DNA of 64,000 nucleotides from Actinomadura sp. GC306 (GCF_004348665.1 NZ_SMKM01000006.1:1-64000); one strand, 5' to 3'. Shown: positions 11,601 to 19,442, counted from the stretch's first letter. Program-made: numbers and translations. The notes: a model not told the origin generated them from the letters alone.

Positions 11601-14600
11601 AGATCACCCATACGGAAATCGACCGATACCCCGTACCGGCCGCCTACACCACCGAGCTCGCCTATGACGACGCCGGGAACCTCACCTCACGCACCCGCCC
11701 GGCCGGGGACAGCACCGAATACACCGTCAGCGGAGCCGGGGACATCACCGCGGTCACCAACTCCCGCGGCCACACGACCGAACTCGCCTACGACCTGGCC
11801 GGACGACTGACCAAGGTCACCGATCCTCTGGGCGTCAGCGTCATCGCGGAATTCGACCACGCCGGACGACAGATCAAAACACGCGACGTCGACGCGGCCG
11901 GAAACACCATTCGCACCTACGGATACGAGTACGACGCAGCCGGCAACCGGATCAGTGAGACGAGCCCCGAAGGCCACACCACTTACCGGGCTTACGACGC
12001 CCTCGACCGGCTCACGACACTCACGGAACCGGTCTCGGCGACCGGCACCATCGAAACCGGCTTCGGCTACGACGCCACGGGGCAGCGCACCCGCCTGACC
12101 GATGGCCGGGGCAACTCCACCATCACCACCTACAACACCCTCGGCCTCCCGGAAAAGACGATCGAACCGTCCACCGCCGCGCACGGAGACAACGCCGATC
12201 GCACGTGGACCACCAGCTACGACGCCACGGGCAACCCTGTCCACGAGGCCAAGCCGGGCGGCGTCACCGTCACCCGCACCTTCGACCAGCTGAACCGGCT
12301 CACCGAGCAGACCGGCACCGGAGCCGAGGCACCGACACTGGAGAAGCGGTTCGGCTACGACCTGGCCGGACGCCGGTTGCGCATCTCCGGCCCCGTCGCA
12401 GATCTCTTGTTCACCTACAACGACCGCGGACAACTGCTCAGCAGCATCAGCCCTGGAGGCAAGACCGCCCATTTCGCCTATGACGCCAACGGCCGCCTCC
12501 AGCAGCGCACCGATCCCGCGGGCCAGACCTCTCTGACCTGGAACGGTGAGGACCAGATCGTCACCACCAGCGACGCCATTACCGGGGGCTTCTCCACACG
12601 CACCTATGATGACGCCGGTCGCCTCAACGCCATCAGCACACAGAACGGCGGAAACACCGGAACCCGGACGTACGGCTACGACGATCTCGACCGGATCACC
12701 TCCGACGAACTGACGTCCTCCACCGGGACGCCCCTGGCGACCACCTCCTACGGCTACGACCTCGACGACAGGCTCACCGAGAAGACCACCACCGGAACCA
12801 TCGGAGCGGGCACGAACACCTACGCCTACGACCGGGCGGGCCGCCTCACCCAATGGGTCGCCCCGTCCGGGACGGAGACCGACTACGAATGGGACGCCTC
12901 CGGTAACCGCACCAAAGCGGGTGCCACCACCTACACCTACGACGAACGCAACCGCCTGACCTCCGACGGAACGAGCGGCTACACCTACACCGGCCGCGGC
13001 ACGCTGAAGACGATCGGCGGCACTGGCCAGAAGTTCGACGCCTTCGACCGGCTGATACAGGAAGGCACGGTCGACTACCGCTACGACGCACTGGACCGCA
13101 TCGCCACACGAACCGGTGACTCCGGCGCGACGAACTTCGTCTATGCCACACAGGAGAACGACGTCACCGCGGTCACCGATGACACCGGGATGGTCACGTC
13201 CGGATACCAGCGAACTCCCGATGGCGAACTACTCAGCGTGAAACAGGATGGCCAGGCTTACCACGCGCTGTCGGATCGCCACCAGGACCTCACCGCGCTG
13301 TACGACCCGGCCATCACCGCTCTCGCCGGCTCCACCGCCTATGACCCCTACGGCGGAACGATCGCACAGGCCGGCACGGGCACCCTTCTCGGATACCAGG
13401 GCGAATACACCGACCCTGCCAGCGGCCGCGTCAACATGCACGCCCGCTGGTACACCCCCGGCACCGGTAGCTTCGCCAGCCGCGACGACTGGACCCTCGA
13501 GCCCGACCCCAGCGTCCAAGCCAACCGCTACACCTACGCCAATGCCGCTCCGCTCAACTACACCGACCCAACGGGACATGCAGCCGCCCTCGCCTTCGTG
13601 GGCCTTGCGGTCGCCCTCGCCGGGGCACTGGCCGTCTCCCAGGCCTACCAGCAGAATCCGCCGACTTACACCTGGCCGTCCTGGGACTGGAGTTGGAGGT
13701 GGCCATGGAGTAGGAGTGCCGAGACTCCTTACAGCGTGTGGGACGTTCCCACCTTCCCCCCGTACTCTCCGGTAACTCCATGGCGCGGCACAGGAGGCGG
13801 CGGTGGAGGTGGAGGCGGCACCGTCGGCGCACTTGCGCGGCCGGGCATGGCACGGCCTGGAATAGCCCGTCCGCGACCGCCGAGGCCGTCACCCGCACAG
13901 ATCCAGCGGACCCTCGCTCGCAAGGCCAGGGACACCTACGCCCCTCGCCCCCCGTCCCGCCCCGGAGTCGGACAGAAGGTCATCGACAAGATCCGCGACA
14001 ACGCGGAGAAGGTCGTCAAGGTCGCCACCGGCGCCCAGAACACCGCCGGAACGCTCAGGGACGTGCAAAACGCACTCGAACCCCAGAACGCACGACCGGA
14101 CACCCCCTCAACAGATGGGCCCAGCACCACCACGGATGGCGATGACGACGGCTGTGTACACAAAAAGGACTACGGGAGGTTCATCGGTGACGGGGGTTAC
14201 CATACGCCAGCCCACGCTATCTACTGCAAGCCTACTGATGTCGATAAGGGCAGTCCGGCAGAGACCACCATTTTTCCTCCAGGGTGGCCGCAGGACGAAC
14301 ATGGACGCCCAACCAATTCTCCGATGGACCCGTTCAGGGGAAAGGCGTACAAGTATGCTCGCTGCCATCTGATCGCCGCCAGGCTCGGGGGGAGCGGTAA
14401 AGATCCGAATAATCTCGTGACCTGCGTGCACAATCCGACTAATAATTCTGGAATGAAAAGACTTGAAAGTCAAGTAAGAAAGGCAGTTAAGGGGGGGCAG
14501 ATCGTCGACTACACCGTAATTCCAATCTATCGAAGGGGTGACATTACTCCCGACGCGTTTCGTATGATCGCCAGAGGGAGGAGTCGCGATGGTGCTCCGG

Positions 14601-14683
14601 GGATTAGCTTCGATAAATGTGTATGGAATAGTCCGTCTCCGATAAATGGAAGAGTGGCTGATGGTGTCCATTGTAGACCTTGA
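5645..14683 (+). CDS. RHS-repeat polymorphic toxin with C-terminal nuclease domain
   Basis: A secreted giant of about 3012 residues. The GTG at 5645 has GGAGG 9 bases upstream and leads into FERLSNRTTARF then a hydrophobic span, a signal peptide; ATG at 5525 is a longer alternative. Domains in order: a DNRLRE-type domain (about 358-548, PTAVWNYGATHDTYVQTGYG), a DUF6531-like RHS opening (about 815), a LamG/concanavalin-like insert (about 1000-1220), tens of YD repeats (about 1230-2585), the RHS core end RYTYANAAPLNYTDPTGH (about 2640), one hydrophobic span, a polyglycine linker, and a tip (about 2835-3012) with RCHLIAARLGGSG and NNLVTC, resembling Endonuclea_NS_2 DNA/RNA non-specific nucleases. 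The RHS shell encloses and delivers the tip. The tip is much AT-richer than the shell. A SUKH immunity gene overlaps its 3' end. Confidence 0.9.
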   Translation: MRGVRFFERLSNRTTARFTAVVVAASLVLSLGASGNVVPPGAMSAANVETPVQRTGSAKGKSHRVTTGQTAAGNDRTKRMPRRPKGAPGLEKPHTPKVVKDVKGKRAKPPQTRRISEPEPVEVTGFDPKKSVESPARRTRFGTQYKNPDGTWTAKYNTRPVNYQASDGSWQPIDSTLTPSGNGRFRNKADGSRVDLSARAAGTDLASIELGQGKRFGFGVEGAGDVTGQVKGDSILYQRVRPDADLKLQVLNGASVKEEIVLHSRDAPSEWVFPLRTEGVAPRLAADGSVELLDGAGIVVAHIPHGFMVDSKIHPKSGDAARSDEVNYALEQRGGSWALKVSADREWLEDPDRVYPVTVDPTAVWNYGATHDTYVQTGYGSSPYAEAELKAGTYNGGSTKAATYLAFTQVDNELAYSKVYDVNLNIYNWWSYSCTKTPVTVHGVTQRWAQSELAAYPGPNYGSALTSKSFANGFIAEGAGSSACPAKWQSIDLGSAGDSLVQGWVNKTKPNYGLTVRASTKSSYGWKKFGSRESANGPYLVITYSPYNAAYAFAENPPKVDPPVLNNQAGYVKVKVKNKGHDAWTASAGYRLTYGVFDKSGRQIYHRPAETPVPQTVSNGETVTINTKINPLPPGTWTIKFDMLNTSSGVLFSQWGVPRTAALSVTVPDIPSKLKEMFPKNNHRVGTLRPELFAEAESVDAWPSANVNYQFTICAPPWIDWEWCESSPWQDTPKWTVPAGKLQWGKEYYWMVRVSDSGGTATDSPLYKLLTAVEQPAITSHLASPASDQQEFDHQAGNYTTTVTDAAVANVGPPLSVVRTYNSLDPRTSHAFGAGWTTRFDMKVVPDADGTGNVVVTYPDGQEVRFAKNTDGTFTPPPARQATFAAVTGGGWKLMDKGSTSYLFDDAGKLTRITDHRGRSQNLQYGTDGKLSKVTVPSGRSLSFTWTGGHVTAVSTDPVNGEALTWTYGYTDDTLTKVCPPTSATECTTYEYEDGSHYRSTVLDDNPTSYWRLNESSGRVISSAVAGNLGTDNGGATSLTLGRPGALAGTSDRAVGFNGSDSRVRMPDRYISREGGYLAVEAWFRTTGQGVILSYQNAMYGSQANKYTPALYVGADGKLRGQFWNGSNTNVLTSAGAVNNGQWHHAVLSGQGSSQTLYLDGQKVGTLNGTIDHLNEPYVYIGSGYTTKGWAQTPPTSGWFDFAGDLDEVAIYDRPLGLPAVRAHYDARHTTKQLTKVTKPSGRVQAVNAYDVDTDRLVEHVDANGGTWEIRAPVYSGKVDDLERTIEVKDPRNGMLKYVYEPLRGNRLISETDQLGKTTTYAYDTNGQLGKITDANGNETNLWFDERGNKRYEQRCADVDTCHAQYWNYYLNPDDAFDPRNDQLTQRADGRTVNPYASPYTTVWEYDVHGQQTAELWPATDDYPFRGIAYSYTDGTEAAEGGGTQPAGLLKRRSKANGGTAQTYAYSSAGDLLSTTDAAGKVTRFGYDAIGRVISSTEITDAHPQGVTTTYGYDGRGHLLRVTKPAVENEVSGATHTPDTRFSYDADGNKLTETLSDLTGGDPERRTTYGYNAHGQVETITDPEGGTEGYEYDATGARTKLTDKSGTRYAFAYDLRGQLTTRTLQEWVGNPDDPSPATDVILDSYAYDPGGRLGSHTDAMGRTKAYTYYGDDRLAQVIATGVKVNDSATPRDVVVESRSYDGAGHLVSHVTGGGKHRTDYEYDQVGQLIAETVDPDGAARRTDYDLDPDNNVIRTVRSGADSERQETADYGYDPMDRPVRQSIENGDDSVVTSLTRDQRGLVTQIVDPRGNAVGVDPTTYTTTMRYDAAGQLKERLEPAVQVERNGEPGVTTRPATRYGYNTAGEQTHVTDPEGRTVTNSYDKAGRPVSTHQPSYDPPVGSTIIPTITMEYDAAGRLTEQTDARGGTTRLYYDALGRQTRLEEPQLANENRPGEWKFEYDLAGEQLSATGPTGIRTEATYDDLGRQITHTEIDRYPVPAAYTTELAYDDAGNLTSRTRPAGDSTEYTVSGAGDITAVTNSRGHTTELAYDLAGRLTKVTDPLGVSVIAEFDHAGRQIKTRDVDAAGNTIRTYGYEYDAAGNRISETSPEGHTTYRAYDALDRLTTLTEPVSATGTIETGFGYDATGQRTRLTDGRGNSTITTYNTLGLPEKTIEPSTAAHGDNADRTWTTSYDATGNPVHEAKPGGVTVTRTFDQLNRLTEQTGTGAEAPTLEKRFGYDLAGRRLRISGPVADLLFTYNDRGQLLSSISPGGKTAHFAYDANGRLQQRTDPAGQTSLTWNGEDQIVTTSDAITGGFSTRTYDDAGRLNAISTQNGGNTGTRTYGYDDLDRITSDELTSSTGTPLATTSYGYDLDDRLTEKTTTGTIGAGTNTYAYDRAGRLTQWVAPSGTETDYEWDASGNRTKAGATTYTYDERNRLTSDGTSGYTYTGRGTLKTIGGTGQKFDAFDRLIQEGTVDYRYDALDRIATRTGDSGATNFVYATQENDVTAVTDDTGMVTSGYQRTPDGELLSVKQDGQAYHALSDRHQDLTALYDPAITALAGSTAYDPYGGTIAQAGTGTLLGYQGEYTDPASGRVNMHARWYTPGTGSFASRDDWTLEPDPSVQANRYTYANAAPLNYTDPTGHAAALAFVGLAVALAGALAVSQAYQQNPPTYTWPSWDWSWRWPWSRSAETPYSVWDVPTFPPYSPVTPWRGTGGGGGGGGGTVGALARPGMARPGIARPRPPRPSPAQIQRTLARKARDTYAPRPPSRPGVGQKVIDKIRDNAEKVVKVATGAQNTAGTLRDVQNALEPQNARPDTPSTDGPSTTTDGDDDGCVHKKDYGRFIGDGGYHTPAHAIYCKPTDVDKGSPAETTIFPPGWPQDEHGRPTNSPMDPFRGKAYKYARCHLIAARLGGSGKDPNNLVTCVHNPTNNSGMKRLESQVRKAVKGGQIVDYTVIPIYRRGDITPDAFRMIARGRSRDGAPGISFDKCVWNSPSPINGRVADGVHCRP

Positions 14684-15215
14684 GCGCCTGGTTGGTCCGC
14701 CGAGCCAACCGCCGATCAGAGTCGACTGGCCTGCTTTTGAAGCGGCCTTGGGTCTGCAACTCCCCAGTGATTACAAGGATGTGTTTGACGTCTATCGAAC
14801 TCTAGAGTTCGGTCAATTTGTTGGTGTCTTTCATCCTGGATCGGATGCTGAGGAGAACCGACATGACACGGTGGCGACGCTGAGTCCTTTAAAGTACATG
14901 ATCGACGAAATGGGTGGACTGGAGGACGTTGCCGCCGTCGACGGAGAGGAAGAAAGAGTTCGGTTCGCCGTCTACCCTGAGCCTGGTGGTCTCTTGTTGT
15001 GGGGGAGTACTTGGAATGGAGATCTTTGTCTTTGGCATACAATCGGCGAGGATCCAAATTTGTGGCCGACGGTCATCACGGATAGCATCGTCTTTTGGGA
15101 ATATCCGAAAGGTATGACGGAATTTCTGGTGGGAGTCATGGATCAGACGATTCGGTGTCCAATCTTTCCTGACGACTTCCCGAGTAGCCATCGTGTGCGT
15201 CAAATAGCTGACTAG
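14661..15215 (+). CDS. SUKH (SMI1/KNR4) family immunity protein
   Basis: About 184 residues, starting inside the 3' end of the RHS gene. WPAFEAALGLQLPSDYKDVF is the SUKH N-terminal signature (helix then 'LPxDYk'), followed by a YPEPGGLLLWGSTWNGDLCLW strand region. SUKH proteins bind and block nuclease tips of polymorphic toxins, so the expected role is protection against the adjoining nuclease in the cytosol. ATG at 14661 has GGAAGAG 6 bases upstream; ATG at 14646 would add five residues. Base composition is distinctly AT-rich, like the toxin tip and unlike the shell, suggesting that tip and immunity gene arrived together. Confidence 0.82.
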   Translation: MVSIVDLERLVGPPSQPPIRVDWPAFEAALGLQLPSDYKDVFDVYRTLEFGQFVGVFHPGSDAEENRHDTVATLSPLKYMIDEMGGLEDVAAVDGEEERVRFAVYPEPGGLLLWGSTWNGDLCLWHTIGEDPNLWPTVITDSIVFWEYPKGMTEFLVGVMDQTIRCPIFPDDFPSSHRVRQIAD

Positions 15216-15543
15216 GGCTCCAGCCGGAGACGCCTGAGATCAGGAGGGCGTGTCTGGTGAGAAACTGCTCTGAAGAAGGTCCGACCACAGAACGGTAGTG
15301 GCTCCGCCTGCGGAGCGCGGGGCCGGTGACGGTTTGTGTCGATCAGGGGTGTTCGCGGGCGGTGCGCGTCGTCGGTTGGCGGGACGGTGCCGGGGCTGAC
15401 GTGCGTCGTGTCCCCGCCCAGTCGGCGTTCCCTCACGCCTCCCCGCTGGTCGCCGTTCGCCCGTCCGACTGGTGCCGGTGCGTTGATGGGGCCGGCCTGC
15501 ATCGACCGAGTCGTGTCGCAGGATTTCTACCCCGAGAAGCGCC
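15216..15543. other. Convergent intergenic region
   Basis: 328 bases between the immunity gene and the membrane-protein gene on the opposite strand. No supported gene. GGAGGGCGTGTCTGGTGAGAA near 15242 looks like the end of an insertion sequence of the kind seen in Streptomyces, but no partner end or transposase is visible, so this is only a suggestion. CCGCCTGCGGAGCGCGG around 15306 can fold as a small hairpin. Confidence 0.35.
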
Positions 15544-17553
15544 TCACTTGGACTCCACCGGGTGGGGACCGGACTCTGCCCGGTCGCTCAGGCGTTGGCG
15601 TTCTCGCGCGATCCACTTCTTGCCTTCCGCGGCGATTCCTTCCATGAGGGTCAAGGCGTGGCGGAGGTTGGCGGCGTCCCGCGTCACTTCTGACACGACG
15701 CCGCTTGGCTCATCCTGGAGTCTCTCCGCTTCCGGAGCCATTGCCTCGACGTGGATCTCCTCACCGTTGACGAGGGTGAGTCTGAAGTCGTGTTCATCAT
15801 CGTCGGTCTGGCGTACCCGTACGGCGGCGACCGCCTCGTAGCGGTAGTTGGTCCGGTACCGATCGTGGAAGGTGCCTTGCGCGAAATCGAGTTCGGCGTT
15901 GAGTTGCCGTACGCCGTCTGTGGTGAGGAGGAAGAGGAGCAGCTTGTAGCGCTCGTAGCGCCAGGGGCCTTTGCGTACGCGTGCGCTTCTGCCGGGGAAG
16001 GCGCGCGTCTCGATGAACGCGTGGGAGATCAGGCCGCTCATCGTTAACCGGTAGTGGCGTAGTGCCTCGTCCAGGACCATCTTCCGGTCGCAGTCCAGCC
16101 AGGTGGCCATCTGGCGGTCGTCGGGTTTGTCGGCGAGCTTCGCCTTCCAGCGCTCGAAGGCCGCTTCGCAGTCCTTCAGCGTCCGTGCCTGCTCGGCAAG
16201 GTCGGCCGCATATCGCCTGCGTCTCAGGACGATGCGCAGCCAGGCGTGGGCGGCGATCACGCCGGCCGGCAGTGCGAAGGCGGCCGTGCGGACCGCGCTC
16301 AGTGGGTCGCTCCGTACCGCGGCCTCCAGCGTCCACGTGATCCCCGGGACGAGGAGGGCGAGACCGAGGACCGTCAGCAGTATGGAGGCCGGGGGAGTGG
16401 CGAGTTCCTGCCGGTAGTTCCACAGCGTGCCGTTCTCCCACCGTGTCCTGACGTCGCTGACCCGGTAGCGGATCAGCCAGGCGATCCGTTCGACGCCGAT
16501 CCGCTGCTCCCGGTAGACGTCCACGATTTCGTCGCGCAGGCACCCGCGGATCCCCGCCGTCTCGGCCAACCAGACGGACCTGCTGGTGTCACGTGGAACG
16601 TATCTGGCGAAGTAGTGGTCTAAACGGCGGCCCACGTTGTCGGCGAAGCCGCCGGAGGGGGCGCTTCGCGTGCGCGTCCTCGGCGCATATTGCGCATCCT
16701 TCCTCCGGCGTCGCTCGATGCGGAAGCGCCACTCCACGCCGCCCTTTGCGGCGCAGTAGCCGCCACCGACGCTCAGCAGGTACGCGAGCAGAGCGACCGC
16801 CTGAAGTTCTCGCGCCAGAAGGTAGGCGATGTGGATCGCCGCCGCGATCAGAACTGCGGTCGACACTAAAGCCTGAACCCAGGTGCCGGTTGTGAGGTCC
16901 GGTGGTCGCGGCTCCCGGACCCGCGGCCGGGCTGGTTTCGGCTCGAAGAACTTCCAGACACGGTCGGCTCGGCCGTTCGCCATCTGGTTCTGCTGGGCGC
17001 TGTCCAGGGCGCGGCGCCACATCCCGTCTTCGAGTGGCCCGTCCAGGAACAGCTGCAGGTGCCGAAGGATCATGGAGCGTTGCGGGTCGGCAAGCCCGTC
17101 GAGGTCCTTGAGCAGGGGACGCAGGTCCTCGTCGGGTTGCTGTGCGGACTGCAGCAGCCGGCATAGGGTCCGCACTCCGTCTGCCCAAGCGTCGTCACCG
17201 GTGACGTTGCAGGTCCCCGGTGCCCGATGCAGCATCGTGAGGTGCTCCTGCGGTAGCTCGTGCCGGGTTCGGCCGCTGACGAGGGCGAGCTGCCAGTGGA
17301 AGCAGACCCGGCTGCCGGTGAGACCGCCGTCCATGACGGCTCGGCCGATGAGCTCTCGCGCCTTACCCGGTATGCCGCCCGCGAGCAGCCGGACGCCGAT
17401 TTCGAATAACTCCGCGGACGATGCGCCTGCGGGGGTCTCGTAGACCTGAACGTCGCCGTGCACGACTCCCGCCTGGACCCCGACGTAGGCGGAATCTCCG
17501 GCGTAGTTCGTCGTGGTGCCTTCCGGTGCGGGGGTGGTGGCCTGCGCGGTCAT
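15544..17553 (-). CDS. Membrane protein with N-terminal VQAG/VHG motif (putative effector)
   Basis: 669 residues, not matched to a family I can name. Residues 16-37 carry an NYAG ... VGVQAGVVHGDVQVY motif, then a helical soluble region (to about 215), two membrane spans (about 223-271), a basic loop of about 115 residues, two more spans (about 388-408 and 420-440), a charged coiled-coil-like region (about 445-500) and a C-terminal cytosolic region ending in a small beta-rich part (YEAVAAVRVRQTDDDEHDF). ATG overlaps the stop of the upstream nucleosidase gene by ATGA, so the two are translationally coupled. Context and topology suggest a membrane-acting effector triggered by the upstream protein; the function itself is inference. 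Confidence 0.7.
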   Translation of the reverse strand: MTAQATTPAPEGTTTNYAGDSAYVGVQAGVVHGDVQVYETPAGASSAELFEIGVRLLAGGIPGKARELIGRAVMDGGLTGSRVCFHWQLALVSGRTRHELPQEHLTMLHRAPGTCNVTGDDAWADGVRTLCRLLQSAQQPDEDLRPLLKDLDGLADPQRSMILRHLQLFLDGPLEDGMWRRALDSAQQNQMANGRADRVWKFFEPKPARPRVREPRPPDLTTGTWVQALVSTAVLIAAAIHIAYLLARELQAVALLAYLLSVGGGYCAAKGGVEWRFRIERRRRKDAQYAPRTRTRSAPSGGFADNVGRRLDHYFARYVPRDTSRSVWLAETAGIRGCLRDEIVDVYREQRIGVERIAWLIRYRVSDVRTRWENGTLWNYRQELATPPASILLTVLGLALLVPGITWTLEAAVRSDPLSAVRTAAFALPAGVIAAHAWLRIVLRRRRYAADLAEQARTLKDCEAAFERWKAKLADKPDDRQMATWLDCDRKMVLDEALRHYRLTMSGLISHAFIETRAFPGRSARVRKGPWRYERYKLLLFLLTTDGVRQLNAELDFAQGTFHDRYRTNYRYEAVAAVRVRQTDDDEHDFRLTLVNGEEIHVEAMAPEAERLQDEPSGVVSEVTRDAANLRHALTLMEGIAAEGKKWIARERQRLSDRAESGPHPVESK

Positions 17554-18698
17554 GACAGGCCTTGAACCAGGGCGATGACGCTCGCCACTTCCGCGGAAAG
17601 GGCGGCCACGTCCCCGACCAGCCCGCGCACCTTCTTCAGGGCCAGCGTTACCGCACCGACGTCCTGCGGATCGGTCGTCTGCAGTGTCTCGCGGGCGGCG
17701 GCGAGTTCTGCCTCGGCCGCGCGGTAGGTGTCATCATCCAGGTGTCCCGCCGTCCGAGCCTGCCGAAGCCGGAGGGCGAGTTCGGCGATCACCGCGGCGG
17801 GATCGGTGGGGGCTCCGTGCTCACCGGACACCCGGATGCCTCCGTGCACGTGCCCCGCCTGCACGACCACCCGTGCGTTGTCCTTGGCGACGTTGCGGAC
17901 GGTCTCGCTCATCATCGGTGTCCCTTTCGTGTCGGCTGGTTCGCGCTGTTGCGGTTCCTCGGCGGACAGGGTTTCGGCCAGTGCGGTGGTGAACGCCGCA
18001 GCGTTCGCCACCGCCCGTGCCTGCCAGTGCTCGCGGTCGGTGGTCTCCTTGGTGCCGTCGGCGTGGTCGCTGACGCCTCGGATCACGACCACCGGCAGGG
18101 ACCTGTTGAGGTGCGCGGCCTGAGCCACGCCGGCGCCTTCCATCTCGATGGCGCGTGCGTCGTTGTAGTTCTGCCGGATCCAGTGCGCGTGCGGCGAAGT
18201 CGTCGAGTTCAGGACGACTTCGCCTGCTGCGATCGGCCCGAAGTGCACCGTGGGCTCTTGGCCATCGAGATCGTCCGCCCATGCGCGGTTACGAGCCACA
18301 TGCCGGGCGATCTGGTCGGCGCCGTGCGACACCTCCCAGACACGGGGGCGGCTCTTGAACCCGTCGTCCTCGCTCGTCCCGCCGTGGAAGGCATAAATGT
18401 GGGTGGCCACCACCACGTCCCCGAGGGCGATGTCGGAGTGCAGGGCCCCGGCGACCCCTGCGAACAGCAGCGCCGCCGGGGAGAACTCGTTGATGGCGCG
18501 TTCGGCCAGTACCGCTGCGGACTGGTTGCCCTTCCCGACGAGGCCCAGTGCGATGCGTGCCCGGCCGTGCGCCAGCCGGCCCACCTCGAATCGGGTGCCC
18601 TGCGGGTGGCGATACAGCCGCGGCTTGCCCAGCTTCGCGCGGACGGATTCGTACTCCACGTCCAGCGCCGTGAGAACGACGATCGGATTGCCGCTCAT
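17550..18698 (-). CDS. MTAN/PNP-type nucleosidase fused to a VQAG-motif helical tail
   Basis: 382 residues. Residues 1-245 form a phosphorylase-superfamily domain: PIVVLTALDVEYESVR, GLVGKGNQSAA, FAGVAGALHSDIALGDVVVA, AIEMEGAGVAQAA (substrate-binding Met-Glu) and VIRGVSDHAD (catalytic Asp), so it may cleave or only sense a nucleoside such as a methylthioadenosine or ADP-ribose derivative. Residues 270-290 hold NARVVVQAGHVHGGIRV, nearly the same motif as in the downstream membrane protein. A helical domain of about 80 residues follows (AELALRLRQARTAGHLDDDT ...). The ATG at 18698 overlaps the NUDIX stop (ATGA); the open frame continues upstream but that part is the NUDIX gene in another frame. 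It looks like a sensor in a nucleotide-centred conflict system. Confidence 0.82.
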   Translation of the reverse strand: MSGNPIVVLTALDVEYESVRAKLGKPRLYRHPQGTRFEVGRLAHGRARIALGLVGKGNQSAAVLAERAINEFSPAALLFAGVAGALHSDIALGDVVVATHIYAFHGGTSEDDGFKSRPRVWEVSHGADQIARHVARNRAWADDLDGQEPTVHFGPIAAGEVVLNSTTSPHAHWIRQNYNDARAIEMEGAGVAQAAHLNRSLPVVVIRGVSDHADGTKETTDREHWQARAVANAAAFTTALAETLSAEEPQQREPADTKGTPMMSETVRNVAKDNARVVVQAGHVHGGIRVSGEHGAPTDPAAVIAELALRLRQARTAGHLDDDTYRAAEAELAAARETLQTTDPQDVGAVTLALKKVRGLVGDVAALSAEVASVIALVQGLS

Positions 18699-19429
18699 TG
18701 TCCCGATCCCTTCGTGATCGACGGTTCGACCGGCCGGACCATCGGCGGATTCAGGGCCTTCTGCGGACCGGCTTTGAAGACTCGGGCCGGCCGGCCGGTC
18801 GTGCCCTTGCGTTCCGGGCCGGCCGCGACGATGAATCCGCTGGTCTTCTGGACCTTGCGATAGAAATTGCGGGGGTCGAGAGAGATCCCCCATACCGCCT
18901 CGTAGACCCGCTGCAGGTCGGTGATCGTGAATGTCGGGCCGCAGAACGCCGTGGCGAGCGCGGAGTGCTCGAGCTTGGCGCGGGCGTTCTCGACGCCGTC
19001 CTCGACGATCCGCCGGTGGTCGAAGGCGAGCTCCAGGTCGCCGGAGAGCACCTGATCTGCTCGCTGCCACCGGGCCCCGGCCGCGTCCGTTCCGGCAGCC
19101 GGTTCCGGGAGCCGCGGTGCGATCGCCAGGAAGGCGACCGACACCACCCGTCCGCGCGGGTCTCGGCCAGGGGCACCGTAGACGCCCAGGTGCTCAAGGT
19201 GCAGCGTATCGACGTCCATGTCTGTCTCCTCCGCCAGTTCGCGGTGGGCAGCGGCAGTGATGTCCTCCTCGGCGTGCTGCAGGAAGCCGCCCGGAAGCGC
19301 CAGAGCCCCCTTATAGGGCTCGATGCCGCGTTCGATCAGCAGCACATGAAGGAGAGACTTGCGCAGTGTCAAGATCACCAGGTCGACGGCGAGCATGACT
19401 TCGGGGGGAGTCCAGCGGTCCTCGGCCAT
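18695..19429 (-). CDS. NUDIX-winged-helix protein, NrtR-like regulator
   Basis: 244 residues. The N-terminal half is a NUDIX fold (AVDLVILTLRKSLLHVLLI; ALPGGFLQHAEEDITAAAH then RELAEETDM). The NUDIX box has one extra residue between the first Glu and RE compared with GX5EX7RE, and the usual Gly after EET is Asp, so catalysis is doubtful. The C-terminal half (about 150-215: FTITDLQRVYEAVWGISLDP, then RNFYRKVQKTSGFIV) is the winged helix seen in NrtR-type regulators, which bind ADP-ribose or related nucleotides. It is first in a three-gene coupled operon. A perfect inverted repeat lies 13 bases before its start, pointing to autoregulation. Confidence 0.85.
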   Translation of the reverse strand: MAEDRWTPPEVMLAVDLVILTLRKSLLHVLLIERGIEPYKGALALPGGFLQHAEEDITAAAHRELAEETDMDVDTLHLEHLGVYGAPGRDPRGRVVSVAFLAIAPRLPEPAAGTDAAGARWQRADQVLSGDLELAFDHRRIVEDGVENARAKLEHSALATAFCGPTFTITDLQRVYEAVWGISLDPRNFYRKVQKTSGFIVAAGPERKGTTGRPARVFKAGPQKALNPPMVRPVEPSITKGSGQ

Positions 19430-19442
19430 GCGCTGACCCTAG

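Noticed and set aside
8924-11611. Long antisense open frame (895 codons) opposite the RHS gene
   Set aside because: Codon-position GC of the YD repeats leaves the reverse frame open; no family features, no ribosome-binding site.
9330-13400. Repetitive region as CRISPR or satellite DNA
   Set aside because: The repeats are protein-level YD repeats with diverged DNA, not identical direct repeats with spacers.
13795-13823. Glycine-coding GGC/GGT run as a phase-variable tract
   Set aside because: Mixed GGC/GGT/GGA codons encode an ordinary polyglycine linker; there is no long homopolymer likely to slip.
17550-19070. N-terminal extension of the nucleosidase gene up to 19070
   Set aside because: The extra 124 codons are arginine-rich translation of the NUDIX gene in another frame; ATG at 18698 overlaps the NUDIX stop.
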